Of a stretch of 64,000 bases of DNA, positions 21,341 through 34,152 are shown piece by piece (within the stretch, counting starts at the first letter, position 1; each line of letters opens with the position of its first letter). Made by a program: the position numbers and the translations under genes. The stretch spans positions 7,858,736-7,922,735 of the forward strand of contig OY811979.1 in NCBI GenBank assembly GCA_963681505.1. The letters run 5' to 3'. The notes below the pieces were generated by a model that was not told the origin of the DNA, made no database searches, and saw only the letters and a list, made by a program, of their open reading frames with translations. Origin of the DNA: Eunapius fragilis. Lineage: Eukaryota > Porifera > Demospongiae > Spongillida > Spongillidae.

Positions 21341-22472
21341 TCCACACCACCTTCTGGTCTTCTGTCTCTTTGCTGGTATTGGTTTGCTCTTGCTTAACGT
21401 TAGTATCCGTTGCCAGTAATCTATGCTCTCACTGCCACAACCTGAGTCTGTATCAACGCAACGCTCACTGTCACAATCTGAGTCTGCATCAACGCTAGTA
21501 GTCATGCTTCTTTTGCTGTTAACTCTTAGCCTCTCCGACTCCATCTTGACCGATTATCAAACTGGGATTTCTAAGCCAATCGGATATTTTCAATCATACA
21601 CCATATTTACGGTACGATATGCATCACGTAACTATAATAAATAGCAGCACTTAACTAGTAATATGGACTGCGTTACTTCGGGTTGGAGCGGGCTAAATAT
21701 TCCAGGCGTATGCTTTTCTAAAAATGCGGGTGATTGTATTGCTATGCGGGTGAGCGGGTGAATCCTTTCAATTGCGGGTGACACCCGCAAAATGCGGGTG
21801 AGTTGGAAGGTCTGCCCCTTCACCATGTGCTCAAGTTCAGTGCATGCAGCTCCTTGAATGGATCACAAAGATTAAAGCAGTCCACGTACGTTACACGTTA
21901 CACACCATCTGGGCATGGTACATGTATGCAGTGTGAGGGGTAATGTTCAGGCGGTGAGCATTTAATGGAATATTCAAAAGGGATGTGCAAAAATCATTAT
22001 GTGCTTGTGGTATTTGAATGTCAGGACAACAATGACACGTATATACATTGGACTGTAAGTACATTGGGAGGTACATTGGATTTTGCTTAATTTGTATATA
22101 AAAGGTCGATAAGCCGCTTTAGTGAGTCGATTTTCATGGCTGTTTGTACACCAATGTGTCCCTTTTTAAATTGGAATCCTTGTGACACATACCTGTAACA
22201 CATACACATCGTACATTCAAACCTGTAACACGTACACACTGATACATATGTATAAGATCGCAGGACCCACCTATAGCACCGAGGGTAGCTATGGTTACTA
22301 CAGTTAGGTATGTACACCCATACATAATCTCCCACAGATTGTTCAAGAGCCTGTAAAGAACTTACCAGTCACACTTCTCAGCACTCTTTCCTTGGACTTG
22401 TCCTTGTTCAAAAGCCTGTCACAACTCAAGGTGTGCAAATTGCCATGTTCCTCCTCCCTTCCACCTTGTTTC

Positions 22473-22518
<46 letters not shown>

Positions 22519-23105
22519 CAACTCCTTACAGCTGCAACTCATATACAGGCCTCAGTTCACTGGCATAGCACACAGCTGCTCTCACTGGGTGTCCACCAGT
22601 GTATTCAAACCCTATCCGTGAGTTAATTCATTGCTTGCTGCCTGGTGCCCAGTCCATACTCAGTGCATAGGTTGGCACGGCTAAATATAATCACCACTGA
22701 TGCCCATCAAGGTGGGTGGGCTGTGAATACCACCAGCTAATTATTGTCAATTGCACATTCATTTGGTGTGTTGTACATTCATGACTTGCTGTGCTATTTG
22801 CAAAATTGCTGGTTCTACTGTCCTCAGTATCACCTATCACCTATCACCTCAGTATTACACGTACACACTGAAAAAGGTGACCTTACCCTCCTCCCCGCTC
22901 CAAAGGTGAGCCTACCTCCTCCCCACTCCAAAGGTGACCTTACCTTCCTCCCCGCTCCAAAGGTAACCTCCTTATGCACTTCTGCTTGCAGCTAAATATT
23001 TCAGCTATTAACAACCTTGTGTGAGAACCATTGATACTTTGTGCATTGACATAGATTATGTGTGTAATATATTGTACTGACATTGTAGCAGATTAACACG
23101 TGTTC
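21341..23105. other. No gene recognised; (CA)n at 22476-22516
   Basis: Contains a triplicated AATGCGGGTGA-type motif near 21720-21800, tandem ACCTGTAACACRTACACA strings near 22190-22240, a (CA)n tract and a ~27-bp repeat (CCTCCCCGCTCCAAAGGTGA) near 22885-22970. No supported coding exon. Confidence 0.4.
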
Positions 23106-23107
23106 TT

Positions 23108-23281
23108 CATACATACATACATACATACATACATACATACATACATACATACATACATACATACATACATACATACATACATACATACATACATACATAC
23201 ATGCATACATGCATACACACACACACACATACATACATACATACATACATACATACATACATACATACATACATACATACA
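23108..23281. repeat. (CATA)n microsatellite, ~174 bp
   Basis: Tandem CATA with a few CATG and CACA variants. Open frames of Met-Tyr-Val-Cys or His-Thr-Tyr-Ile repeats across it are artefacts. Confidence 0.98.
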
Positions 23282-23429
23282 CTTCACAGGATATTCTGGT
23301 ATACTACGCTACAGTTCCACAGGATACTTTGGTATACTAACGTAGTATTATGCTAGTATACTGCCCTAATTATTGCCCTCCCAGACACAGCCTCAGTTAG
23401 AAGCGAGCAACGCTTTTCACATGTGCCAG

Positions 23430-26400
23430 CTTCAGGGATAACAAACTGAAGGTTATTGACCGGAACATCGTAAGCACCTGATAATCACATGACCGCCTTC
23501 ATCATGAGTCACATGACCTTGCATTGCACATCACATGATCATTGGAACCATGTTGTTATAATGTCGCATGATGTCACATGACCTGACTTGCCACAGGGAC
23601 TGTTGTCTGTTCTGAAGAGCCTGGACATCAGCTACAATTGTATAGCTGAGATAGAAAATATGTCTGTAAGTGGGTTGAGGAGGAGGAGGAGGAGGAGGAG
23701 GAGGAGGAGGAGGAGGAGGAGGAGGAGGAGGAGGAGGAGGAGGAGGAGGAGGAGGAGGAGGAGGAGGAGGAGGAGGAGGAGGAGGAGGAGGAGGAGGAGG
23801 AGGAGGAGGAGGAGGAGGAGGAGGAGGAGGAGGAGGAGGAGGAGGAGAGGAGGAGGAGGAGGAGGAGGAGGAGGAGGAGGAGGAGGAGGAGGAGGAGGAG
23901 GAGGAGGAGGAGGAGGAGGAGGAGGAGGAGGAGGAGGAGGAGGAGGAGGAGGAGGAGGAGAGGAGGAGGAGGAGGAGGAGGAGGAGGAGGAGGAGGAGGA
24001 GGAGGAGGAGGAGGAGGAGGAGGAGGAGGAGGAGGAGGAGGAGGAGGAGGAGGAGGAGGAGGAGGAGGAGGAGGAGGAGGAGGAGGAGGAGGAGGAGGAG
24101 GAGGAGGAGGAGGAGGAGGAGGAGGAGGAGGAGGAGGAGGAGGAGGAGGAGGAGGAGGAGGAGGAGGAGGAGGAGGAGGAGGAGGAGGAGGAGGAGGAGG
24201 AGGAGGAGGAGGAGGAGGAGGAGGAGGAGGAGGAGGAGGAGGAGGAGGAGGAGGAGGAGGAGGAGGAGGAGGAGGAGGAGGAGGAGGAGGAGGAGGAGGA
24301 GGAGGAGGAGGAGGAGGAGGAGGAGGAGGAGGAGGAGGAGGAGGAGGAGGAGGAGGAGGAGGAGGAGGAGGAGGAGGAGGAGGAGGAGGAGGAGGAGGAG
24401 GAGGAGGAGGAGGAGGAGGAGGAGGAGGAGGAGGAGGAGGAGGAGGAGGAGGAGGAGGAGGAGGAGGAGGAGGAGGAGGAGGAGGAGGAGGAGGAGGAGG
24501 AGGAGGAGGAGGAGGAGGAGGAGGAGAGGAGGAGGAGGAGGAGGAGGAGGAGGAGGAGGAGGAGGAGGAGGAGGAGGAGGAGGAGGAGGAGGAGGAGGAG
24601 GAGGAGGAGGAGGAGGAGGAGGAGGAGGAGGAGGAGGAGGAGGAGGAGGAGGAGGAGGAGGAGGAGGAGGAGGAGGAGGAGGAGGAGGAGGAGGAGGAGG
24701 AGGAGGAGGAGGAGGAGGAGGAGGAGGAGGAGGAGGAGGAGGAGGAGGAGGAGGAGGAGGAGGAGGAGGAGGAGGAGGAGGAGGAGGAGGAGGAGGAGGA
24801 GGAGGAGGAGGAGGAGGAGGAGGAGGAGGAGGAGGAGGAGGAGGAGGAGGAGGAGGAGGAGGAGGAGGAGGAGGAGGAGGAGGAGGAGGAGGAGGAGGAG
24901 GAGGAGGAGGAGGAGGAGGAGGAGGAGGAGGAGGAGGAGGAGGAGGAGGAGGAGGCGGAGGAGGAGGAGGGGAGGAGGAGGAGGAGGGGGAGGAGTAAGG
25001 TGGCAGGGTTCACCTGTGTTAAAATAACCAGATGATGTTCAAAGTGTTAATAACTGGCACTAGCTACTTCGAATTCAACTCACACACTTATGGACTATGG
25101 ACTGCTGTGTGGTCTAAGGGGTGTGATCTATGGACTGGGATGTTGTTTAAGGGGTGTGGTCTAAGGAGTGCTGTATGGTCTAAGGGGTGTGGTCTAAGGA
25201 GTGCTGTGTGGCCTATGGGTGTGGTCATGAGTGGATAATGTTATCATTTTTGATCTCCTCAGGAGCTCACACAGTTGGAAGTGGTGGACCTTTCCTACAA
25301 CTGCATCAGATCGTTACAAGGAGCCAGCAGTCAGCTGAGCCATGTGAAGGAACTGAGATTGAGTCATAACCAGATATCATGTCTTGATGGTTAGTAGCAC
25401 CATATGAGGGAGGTTATCATGTCTTGATGGTTAGTAACACCATATGAGGGAGGTTATCATGTCTTGATGGTTAGTACCACCATATGAGGGGGGTTATCAT
25501 GTCTTGATAATGAGCTAATGTTAGATGGAAGTAGTGCAGTTATGGCTAGGAAGGTTAATGGCAAGGGTGGGAAGTACAGTACCGGCTCGGTCATAGAGAA
25601 ATTTCACAGCTCGCTCATAGAGAAAATAAAGTGTATACATTGGGACTAAGCCAACTCATAGTGGTTGCTATGAACACTGATGGTTTCTTTAGTTACCAAT
25701 GTATATGCTTCATTTTCTCTATGATTGAGCTGCGAATTTTCTCTATGACCGAGCCGGTACTGTAGAGGGTTAACGCAAGGTGGGAAGGAGAGGGTTAATG
25801 GCAAGAGTTGGAAAGAGAGGGATAATGGCAAGGTTGGGAAGGAGAGGGTTAACTGCCTACACTGAAGGTATGTGACTGAAAAGGCTTCCTTAGGCTGTCA
25901 ACACTGAACACCATTGACCTCAGCTTCAATCAAATTGCCAGGGGTATGTTGAATGGGACATTGAATAGGAGTGTATGAATGATGTCACTAAGCCCTTGCT
26001 TACCTAATGGTGTGCTTTAATTATCATGTAACAGCCCTTGGTTACACAACATGTCATTACCGCACCCCTGTTTGCTGCAAACCTTCCATATCTGTGCATA
26101 CAGGGTGTGGAGCTACGTCACCTGACCTTTCTTCACTTCCTGGAAGAACTGCATCTCCATGACAACCCAATTTGCACTATCAAATCCTATAGGTCGTTAG
26201 TTCTGAGTGAGATTAGTCCCAAGGTTGGAAAGGTCAGGTCCCCAGACCTCAGCAGACTGCGTGTGTTGCATTATACATGGTGAATCCCCCCCCCCCCCCC
26301 CCCCCAACAGATAACACTTGATGGAAAAGAGCCTTGTGACCCCCACAAGTAGATCTTGTGGCTACAATCCCTCACCAGATCACACATGTATGTTGTACCT

Positions 26401-27242
26401 AACCATACGTACTTGGACTAAGTAATTCCTCCTCCCCATACCATCTCCTCCTCCCCATACCATCACCTCCGCCCCTCACCATACCACCACCTCCTCCCCA
26501 CACCATCTTCCTCCTCCCCTTCCCATACCATCTCCTCCCCTCACCATACCACCACCTCTTCCCCATACCATCTTCCTCCTCCCCTTCCCCATACCACAGG
26601 GATCTCATCCTGTGGACATCCCAGTGCATCTGGGTGGAGCCAAGTATCAGCACACTAGTGGGTCAAGCTATGATGTCATAGAAAGTAAGCTCTATTAGTA
26701 ATTGTGTGTGTGTATGAGCAATTAGGGGCCACCTAATGTTGGGTTAGGTGGTGAGGGAGAAGGGATCATGACAGGTGTCTATGAAAACCATGAGGGTGGT
26801 ATGACCATCATGAGGGTGGGTATGACCACCATAAGGGTGTGTGTGTTGGTGTGTGTGTATGTGTGTGTGTGTGCATGTACTAAGGTGATGTAACACTTTT
26901 CATCCTCAATGGTACCATTGCACATGGTCCCTTTCTGAACAGTGATATATACAGTTCTAGGTAGCAATTTATTTATTTTTGAGATAGGCTTATCTATAAT
27001 GGAAGCCTTTCTGTACATCCTGACTGTGAAATATTATTGCTGCCCAATCAGATCAGATGTGGTAGATCTGAGGCACTGTAAAGTTTATATAGACAAGCAC
27101 CCTGAGTCAACAGTGTTTATAGAAATGGCACTCACACACATGACCACACCCCCACTCAGGGTCCATTACTGTGCAGTGGGGAGACCTGCATGGGAAAAGT
27201 TGTATGATGGGGGCTCATACATCTGTGCGTGCAGTGCATAAA
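23430..27242 (+). CDS. Leucine-rich-repeat protein, nischarin-like (partial)
   Basis: Probable exons: 23430-23469 (FRDNKLKVIDRNI), 23597-23665 (GLLSVLKSLDISYNCIAEI), 25263-25389 (VVDLSYNCIRSLQG and LRLSHNQISCLD), 25894-25940 (LSTLNTIDLSFNQIAR), 26104-26192 (LEELHLHDNPICTIKSYR), about 26310-26400 (LDGKEPCDP, then VDLVATI in another frame), about 26600-26686 (VDIPVHLGGAKYQHTS) and an open exon 27058-27242. LRR units follow the LxxLxLSxNxI pattern. The capping segment NPICTIKSYR, then LDGKE and VDLVA, parallels the LRR cap of nischarin (integrin and Rac/PAK regulator at endosomes), my best guess. Joining exons 3 and 4 is off by one base, and 26.34 kb also needs a frame change, so either gene or sequence has small errors. 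The N-terminus lies outside the recognised exons. Confidence 0.55.
23678..24996. repeat. (GGA)n microsatellite, 1.3 kb, intronic
   Basis: About 430 GGA units on the plus strand with only a few breaks (near 23847, 23960, 24525 and 24954-24985). It lies in the intron after exon 23597-23665 of the LRR gene. All six-frame products (Arg, Gly, Glu, Ser, Pro, Leu runs) are artefacts. The strand bias is total, purine on the sense strand of the gene. Confidence 0.98.
25365..25508. repeat. Three ~59-bp tandem units at an exon-intron boundary
   Basis: TATCATGTCTTGATGGTTAG plus CACCATATGAGGGAGGT occurs three times. The first copy overlaps the end of LRR exon 25263-25389 and duplicates its splice donor, so two decoy donors follow. 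Confidence 0.8.
25577..25762. mobile_element. 186-bp MITE with TA duplication (Tc1/mariner type)
   Basis: Arms CAGTACCGGCTCGGTCATAG and the mirrored CTATGACCGAGCCGGTACTG extend about 65 bp inward with few mismatches. TA flanks it at 25575-25576 and 25763-25764. It sits in an intron of the LRR gene. Confidence 0.85.
26283..26305. repeat. Poly-C run at an acceptor site
   Basis: About 21 C followed by AACAG, which is the apparent acceptor for the exon starting LDGKE. The length is prone to slippage. Confidence 0.9.
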
Positions 27243-27409
27243 AAGAAGGGTTGCTATCAGCCCGGCAGTGGTTTTAACTCGACCACACCTCCCCCCCACT
27301 CTGAACTTGTAGAGAAGGAAGGGCATGGGACATGAGCGTGTAGTGGAGGCTACAATACAGGACCATGTACTGGAGGTTAAGAGACACACATGTAAGGAGC
27401 TATGGAAGT

Positions 27410-27648
27410 TAATGGTGTGTGGGTGTGTGTGTGTGTGTGTGTGTGTGTTTGTGTGTGTGTGGGTGTGTTTACATGTAGCTGCAAGGGTGTGACATGCAGA
27501 TGAAATTAAAATATGGTGCATCTGTGCTTTCAGAGAGTAAATCCCAACACAAAAGAATCAGCACCTCCCTCCACTCTGAATTTATACTGCCACTGCCTTT
27601 TGATTTCTCTCCCACGCACACACACACACACGCGCACACACACACACA

Positions 27649-27691
<43 letters not shown>

Positions 27692-27702
27692 GCGCGCACA
27701 CG
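27410..27702. repeat. (GT)n and (CA)n microsatellites
   Basis: A GT-rich tract at about 27413-27470 and a CA/CG-rich tract at 27613-27700 face each other in inverted orientation about 140 bp apart, and could form a long imperfect hairpin. Confidence 0.9.
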
Positions 27703-30700
27703 CAGTGTCTCTCTGTCTTGTGTATATGACTTTAAGCAATAGGTATATTGTTTATAATGAAATGAATTTTGTTGTGGGAGTTTGGCTTGATCTTAGATAA
27801 GCTGGGGGAGGGAGTTGCGTCAGTCAAGTCCTGCCCTTGAATGAACTGTGGTGGAAGTTGAATGATGATGCTCTGAAGAGATAACCTTAAGGCCGACATA
27901 CAGGTGAAAATTCAGTAAACTAAAGCTTTACGGAGTTTTTACGCATATTCATTTGAGTTGCAGGCAGGAAGTCGACCCGTGTATGTCCTTTACAGTTGTG
28001 TGTCAGTCATTATCAGAATATTTAACATTTAATTCTTTGTATTGTGTGTGCATGCTAAACAACTATAATATTAAAAATGAAGGCCTTGTGTGGCGTGTGT
28101 GTGTGAACGCATGGACTCCCATCCTGGCCCAAACGGAGGTGGTATAATATTTTATTTTTAAATCTTGCACTCGTACACACACACACAAACAGAAGTTGAA
28201 AGTGTTTTTACTGAAACACAAAGAATCCGCTTTATGTATATAAACGATAAACTCATTGTTAAATTGGATTAACGGTATTCCTCCGGGCTATATATATAAT
28301 ATAATTATAATTATAATAAATATTATAACGATGAATTAATAAACGAGGAAAAAAAAACATGGATCTAGTACATGTAGCTGCAATGCTAGGTAAGCCAGTG
28401 TGAATAATTTAACATAGCGCGCATGTTAGTATGTGTACGCCAGGGGCGACAATTAGCGACACTGTAAAATGATTCGCTGGCAGTGTAGGGAGTTTTCAGA
28501 GGCGCCCAAAATGGCTTTTAAAGTTGGTTACTGGCCGGGAGAGCTTGGGAACGCGCCACATGAGCCATACATGCAGAAAAGGATAGGCGTCCGCTCATTA
28601 TTTTCATGTTGTACAATCAAGACAAGAACCAGGAGAGGGAAGCTTATCAATTTTAATATTATCTCCTATTTTATTGCAGCAGCGTCGAAATCAGTAAGCG
28701 TCTTTTTAAATATGGCGTTCGGAAGGGAAGTTGCTGTAAATTTCGCGCATAGCCTCTTGCAATAAATGTATGAATATGATTAGACTATCTGAACCTAACT
28801 AGGTCTGTCACGAATATTTCGGTCCGCGTCCGATTGTGGTCTGGCCGGACTGAATTGAGTGCTCGATTAGGTCCTATGCGTCACTCTTTGGTCCCATCTA
28901 CGTCCAGCGATTCGGAGCCAGAAAAAGATTGTCTGAAAGCAAGCTGAATGGGAGATCAAAGCATTGCCGAGCTCTGCCAGATAAGAGCCATACTACATAC
29001 GATTGCATTGCAAACTTCATGGGTCTTCCGGCTAGAGATACAATTCCACATAATACATGCATACTCTCTTCTTCGCATCAGTATCGACGGCTGCGTAAAC
29101 AAAGTGCATCCACCGCTGGTGTGTTCCCTCGACCCCAAATATCAGAACTAATCACATATGATTGTTCGCGATGCGCATGTGCATTTAGCGATAGCTCATA
29201 AAATGGACTTTCTTGTTCTTGTTGTGTGTACGAGACTTAATTCTTTATACGACTGATTACTTTAACCATTTAAAACCTGGCATGTTCATTCTTGGACTAT
29301 ACTGGACCCTAAGCAAAAACTACAAACTGTTTAGCCCACCGGAGAACCAACGTGCCGTGTAGGCAGCCTGATTTGGGCTGGGACTGTTTCAGGCTGTCCG
29401 GATGTATAGGACCAAAATGAGCAGAGTAGGACCAATATAAGCAGCCTAAAATGGTCCTAGGACCGTTTCAGGCAGAGCCTGTATCAGTCTGCCGGACCAA
29501 AATAGGCTGTCTGAAACGGTCCTAGGACCATTTCAGGATAGGACAAAATCAGCCGTGACAGGCCCAGCTCGAACCAAGCGAACTAATGCTGTTGCAATGT
29601 TTCCTCGTAAGAAATTGGCTCAAATGAAAAAGACAGAGCTTTTAGCACTCTTCATTAGCTACAGTTTTAAAAAACAGTCCCTGACAGAGCGTAGATTTTT
29701 ACATAGCAAGGTCTCAATTTGGTTTGTTATACAAAAGGAATATACATTTTGAAGTGCGAGTTTATTGCACAGTTCTAATGTCACAAGTGATAATAACAGT
29801 TTCTACAAGATAGGAATGGAAGGCTATGTGGTGTAAAATAAATTATTAATGACTGAAAAGAAAAATTAGAAAATGGACCCATAGACTACTGACAACTTAG
29901 CCTGCTGCCTGGACATGGGGAGAAAACCGTATTATAAGCCATACAAATTTTCCTTACATTCAGTCTTGGGCACATGTAACTAGCATTCTGATCAATGTAC
30001 GGTTAAATCATTTGATGAGACCATTCAATTGGGGGTGGTGGTTGGTGTTGTTTGCTATACTTGACACTTCTTTCATCACATTGGACTTGAACTGGTGACC
30101 TTGAAGCTCCTCTATGGATTTCTAGTTGTGGGGAATTAATATTGTGGAAACCCAACTCCGTGAGATACTGGGTCACTATTGCAATTCCTAATGCACCAGT
30201 ACAAATGGGTTTTGGTGATTTTAGCTATAGTACTAACCCTAAGCAGTGTACATACCCTTGTCTGAAGGCTGGATAAAGCCACGTGACATATCTACCACGA
30301 ATGCGCCACGAAATGTTTTTTTCGCCAACTAGCTCAACCAATGATCAATACCTACATGTAACTGCTGATGTGGATGTGAATGCACACACACACTAGCACA
30401 CACCAAGTACAATTAACCTTTTATAATATGAATGGATGGGTTGTAAAAAGGTGCAAGTTCGAAATATTGGTGTGATGTGAGGGAGAGGGGGGGAGGCAAT
30501 GTTTTGAGTGACATCTATATAGTAGCCTCCACAGTCTCCAAAGGGGTAGGGGTAGTAATAGTCTTGGCAAGCCACTGGCGCCCTGGCTGCTCCTCTAGGA
30601 TATCCTTTAGGAAGGTAACAAGCATACTGGAGGTCACTCCCTTGGAACTAATACCAAGCTTTGAGTCTAATTGCTTCCTAGTGACATATGACTTCCACTC

Positions 30701-30790
30701 TTGCTTATTTAACTTTTGGGCTTTAATGAACTAACTCAAGATACTCTTTGTAATAATGCTGGTAGCTAGGTTGCGACTGGTAGGCAAAAA
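27703..30790. other. No gene recognised
   Basis: AT-rich spacer. 28805-28960 shares an ATATTTCGGTC ... GGCCGGAC ... TGAATGGGAGATCA pattern with 14505-14600, so a weak dispersed repeat may be present. 29380-29550 contains interleaved direct and inverted copies of TTTCAGGCTGTCCG and GGTCCTAGGACC-like strings. Short open frames show no known motif. Confidence 0.35.
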
Positions 30791-30801
30791 GCCGAGGGAC
30801 T

Positions 30802-31965
30802 CTAGAAGAGTGGCAACCATGTGCTGCTCTTCAACATCTTTGCCTTGTCCTGTGCCTTTTTGGCAGCTTCTTCCTCTCTCTTTCTCTTCTTCTCTTCTTT
30901 TTCAAGTTGTCTTCTCCTGTTCTGCCTCCCTTTCTTTATCCAATTGGCTCTGCCAACAAGGCCAATATTGAGGGCGCTGTACAATCCCGTGGGGCAATTA
31001 ATCTCTCTCCAGTGCCTTATGGATCTTAGGTCCGCGAGCCTTCTTCCTGCTTGGGCCTTGTGAATGGCCATTGTCACCTGCACCATCAACTGCATCATCA
31101 CCACAGCCAGCCCTCTCAAGCCATTCTTCAATCTTCTCTTGCCACCACGGCTTGGCATGGATTGCATCTTATGGTAAGTCCAATGATACTTCATACCTCT
31201 CCACCCTATGCAGCAAGTCCATCACATCATCAGCTGTGACAGTCTGCTCAATCTCAGCTTAGTCAATGATGGTGTTAATGGATTCTTGCAGGTGAGGCGA
31301 TGATAACATGACCCTCACAGTTATGATATGCCGTGTTACCGTTTCTGACTGGATGTCATACTCTTCAGCCACAGCAAGAACTGCCAGATCATATTCTGTA
31401 CAAGTTAAGGACTCAGAAATGGTAAGCTTGTCCGTGTTCTCCACCACCCACTTAGAATTAAAAGGATATAAACCACTCTTCTTCATACCCTGTCTGGCCA
31501 ACTCATTTCCCTCCATAATCTTCTTCCATATGACCTGGAACCACTTATACAGATCATATTTGCTCATGGCTTCTCCTGGCATGGCCAACTGGTACAGGTC
31601 TACAAAGGCCCACCATTCCCCTTTGAGTACCTTGAAAACTGCCACATCCAAAGGCTGGAGGGCACTGGATGTATGGGAAGACATTTTTATCACCTTAATC
31701 TTGGCATCAGCCATTTTGTGAAGGGATTTGGATCAGGGTCTAAGAGATGTTTCACTTTCGACCGAGAAATAACTTGTTGAAAGCGACGACCCCGAAGGGC
31801 CTCGATAAAAGTGTCATAATGCTCCTTCTTAACACCAACCTTAACACCCTTGTAGTGACACAAGCGTCGCTGAAACAGGTAGGCAGTTTTAGCATCGTCA
31901 AGGTTGGAGTAGTAATGCAGAGCCGCAATGGTTGCGGGTTTACAAATTACTAGTAGGAGTAGCAA
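30802..31965 (-). pseudogene. pogo/Tigger-like transposase remnant
   Basis: The frame 31714-31259 reads KMSSHTSSALQPLDVAVFKV, then WWAFVDLY, WFQVIWKKI and GMKKSGLYPFN. This is the C-terminal part of the DDE_1 catalytic domain of pogo-type transposases. Upstream (31965-31690) a frame ends at PNPFTKWLMPRLR without a recognised domain. Downstream a Lys/Glu-rich region (to 30802) looks like the charged tail, interrupted by stops. The first two catalytic acids are not present in the stretch read. Dead fragment, minus strand. Confidence 0.65.
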
Positions 31966-33050
31966 TAAAGCTTAAGTCTATTTTAATAATATTACACTTG
32001 AGCGTCAAAAAGAACAAGTCATTGCCATGTTTAGCTCCGAGTGGAGGATAAACACAAGAGCGGAGGAAGCCAACAAGGCTGGTTTCGGTTGTTTTCGCCC
32101 GAATACTTTCCCGCCCTGCCCCCCGCTTGTAGTAGAAGCTGAACAAGAGCAAGAAGGAAAATAACAAGGCTACATAGTTTTGGTTTGTTTCGCTTTTTCG
32201 TCACCCTTACGCAGTACACACAGACCCTACCCCCCTTCCGGTTCTTATTAGGACACCGGTTCTTAAATGGATAATTACCTTTACTCACCATGCCATGTAT
32301 CATAATATTAATTCACAATGTTAAGGCTGGTAGCTCTGACCCATTGGCTGCCCAATTTTTGGGTTGCAGTATAGGATGCATAGGCTCTGTTCTCCCCTAT
32401 GTAGGACGATTCCAATAGCTCCTGCTTCTTGTCGGCAGACAACTGCACTAGCACGGCAGACAAATACAATAGGTCCAATGGACACTTACAGTACAGCTTG
32501 CTGAGCTCTTTTGTAACAATGTAATATATTTACTGAACAATATATATGTACACACAAGGGTCAAAAGTACAGACGGGTCCAGTCCAGGGACAATGCTTTC
32601 TCATTTTGGGACAATATGGGTATGCAGTCACACACATACTGCTTTCCATGAACCCTCTGATTGTAGACCTCTTTCATCCTCTCAGTTACTACCCCCATGT
32701 TGTCACGTTATTGTGAAATCGTGTTGACTTTTTTTCTTTCCTTGCTGTGATCACGTATCCCATAAATATGATTTGACCGATGAATGTCCTTGCAACATGA
32801 AAATCTTTCTGGCTATGCCCATGAGCTACGTTAGTATTCCATTTAGTGCCATAAGACCCCTGCCATGGCTTGCTGCTTACCTAGTATTGTGATGATGATG
32901 TTTCTGATCATCATTGAGTTTTGTTTGTCTTTTGCACAAAACTACCATTCCAGTCAGGGTGGGATTTGCAGTGATGGTGAGGGGGATGTCTGACATGGAG
33001 TGGCTGGTGGCTGGTTAGCTACTAGGAGTTTAGGATCTCATGTGCCACTT
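31966..33050. other. No gene recognised
   Basis: Flank of the pogo-like remnant. I see no TIRs or TA duplication. Small open frames are Lys-rich and likely chance. Confidence 0.35.
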
Positions 33051-33054
33051 GCAG

Positions 33055-33740
33055 TTAGACATGTGTCTCCACCAATTTGACACAAGTCAATGGCGTTATT
33101 TGGAGATTGCTTGAAGGGAAGAGTGAGATGGTCCCAGTGACCACACAGGTACACCTGGCTTTGGACCCATTTGAATTTAATTTGTGAAGCCAATATCTTT
33201 TCTGTGAACTAAAAAATACTACCAAGTATTCTGAAAGGCTACTTGTAGAATTTCCTGCAGCTGTCTTGCATACTTGTGTAGCGGCCGAGATTCTGTTAGT
33301 AAACTGTTGACCTTGATCAGAGTAGGGGATAGAGATTCTGCAAAAGAATTCGTCAACCAACGTTCTTGCTTCCTGATTAGGGATGGCATATGCCACTGCC
33401 TAACTTGTAAAATAGTCAGAAGTGACTAAACATACTAGTTCCCTGCCTCCCCCGAGGTTATGGGTTCAACCTATGTCTACTACCACAATTTGTGTTGGGT
33501 AGCCAGTATTGAAGAGGTGCATGACCTTGATGAAGAGGCATTTTCCTCATTGGCACATTTAGAACATGTACTACACCACTTCCCAACATGTGCTGCATGA
33601 CCCGGCCAGTAGAACCTTTAGGCAGGAAAGTGCTTTTCCATGACTCGGCTTCAGATTATCTTGGCGAATAATTGCTTGGGGGCAACAACCTGTAAATGCT
33701 CCCTCCCCTGATGGTCTTCATATAGAGGACACCCTCTTTT
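33055..33740 (-). pseudogene. Ty3/gypsy integrase remnant
   Basis: Read on the minus strand, a degenerate zinc-binding region (YWPGH...C-C pattern near 33600-33540) precedes LVTSDYFTS, AYAIPNQEARTLVDEFFCR and IPYSDQGQQFTN, the start of the retroviral-type integrase core with its second catalytic Asp in SDQG. Stops and frame changes occur throughout. No LTR, reverse transcriptase or env is seen next to it. It may or may not belong to the same element as 20.9 kb. Confidence 0.7.
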
Positions 33741-33830
33741 ACTTCCAGCTGGTTCCATTGCTGTACTATTGTTTGATAGTGACAACGAGGGAAATGAACC
33801 AATTCAAGGTCATCCCTCTATTTACATCAA

Positions 33831-33860
33831 TCCTATATGGAACCTGATTCTGCAGTGTCC
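33831..33860. repeat. Degenerate copy of the family terminal hairpin
   Basis: ATCCTATATGGAACCTG matches the inward side and left stem of the hairpins at 59.1 and 61.7 kb, but the right stem is eroded. Confidence 0.45.
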
Positions 33861-33867
33861 TTACATA

Positions 33868-33998
33868 CAGGGTGATCCAAAAGAACTACAGACCTGAACA
33901 TTAAATAAACTAATTAATAACTTCTAGTTAATCATTGCCATGTATTTGGTTTTCAATGTTCTGTTATACCAATTTCTACCAATGTTTGGATCACCCTG
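33868..33998. mobile_element. 131-bp mariner-type MITE with TA duplication
   Basis: Ends CAGGGTGATCCAAA and TTTGGATCACCCTG are perfect inverted repeats, flanked by TA at 33866-33867 and 33999-34000. No coding capacity. Confidence 0.85.
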
Positions 33999-34152
33999 TA
34001 CATGTATATTATTAGCTTTGGTGGGACTTTTCAATCGCCTAACTACCTGCCAAAACATGGACGCTGAGTTGAGAGTAGCATGCAGGCGTCATGCTTAAAA
34101 TTGAATATAATATTGCTTTCACCAGTGCAATATATGTCTTTCCTCCTCCCAG

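Noticed and set aside
23001..23345. Met-Tyr-Val-Cys and His-Thr-Tyr-Ile repeat ORFs
   Set aside because: Readings of the CATA microsatellite.
23588..25027. 479- and 461-codon open frames of Arg/Gly/Glu or Ser/Pro/Leu
   Set aside because: They are readings of the GGA microsatellite; only the first 26 codons (LRR exon) are real coding sequence.
31308..31721. 137-codon plus-strand ORF
   Set aside because: Antisense shadow of the pogo-like DDE_1 fragment.
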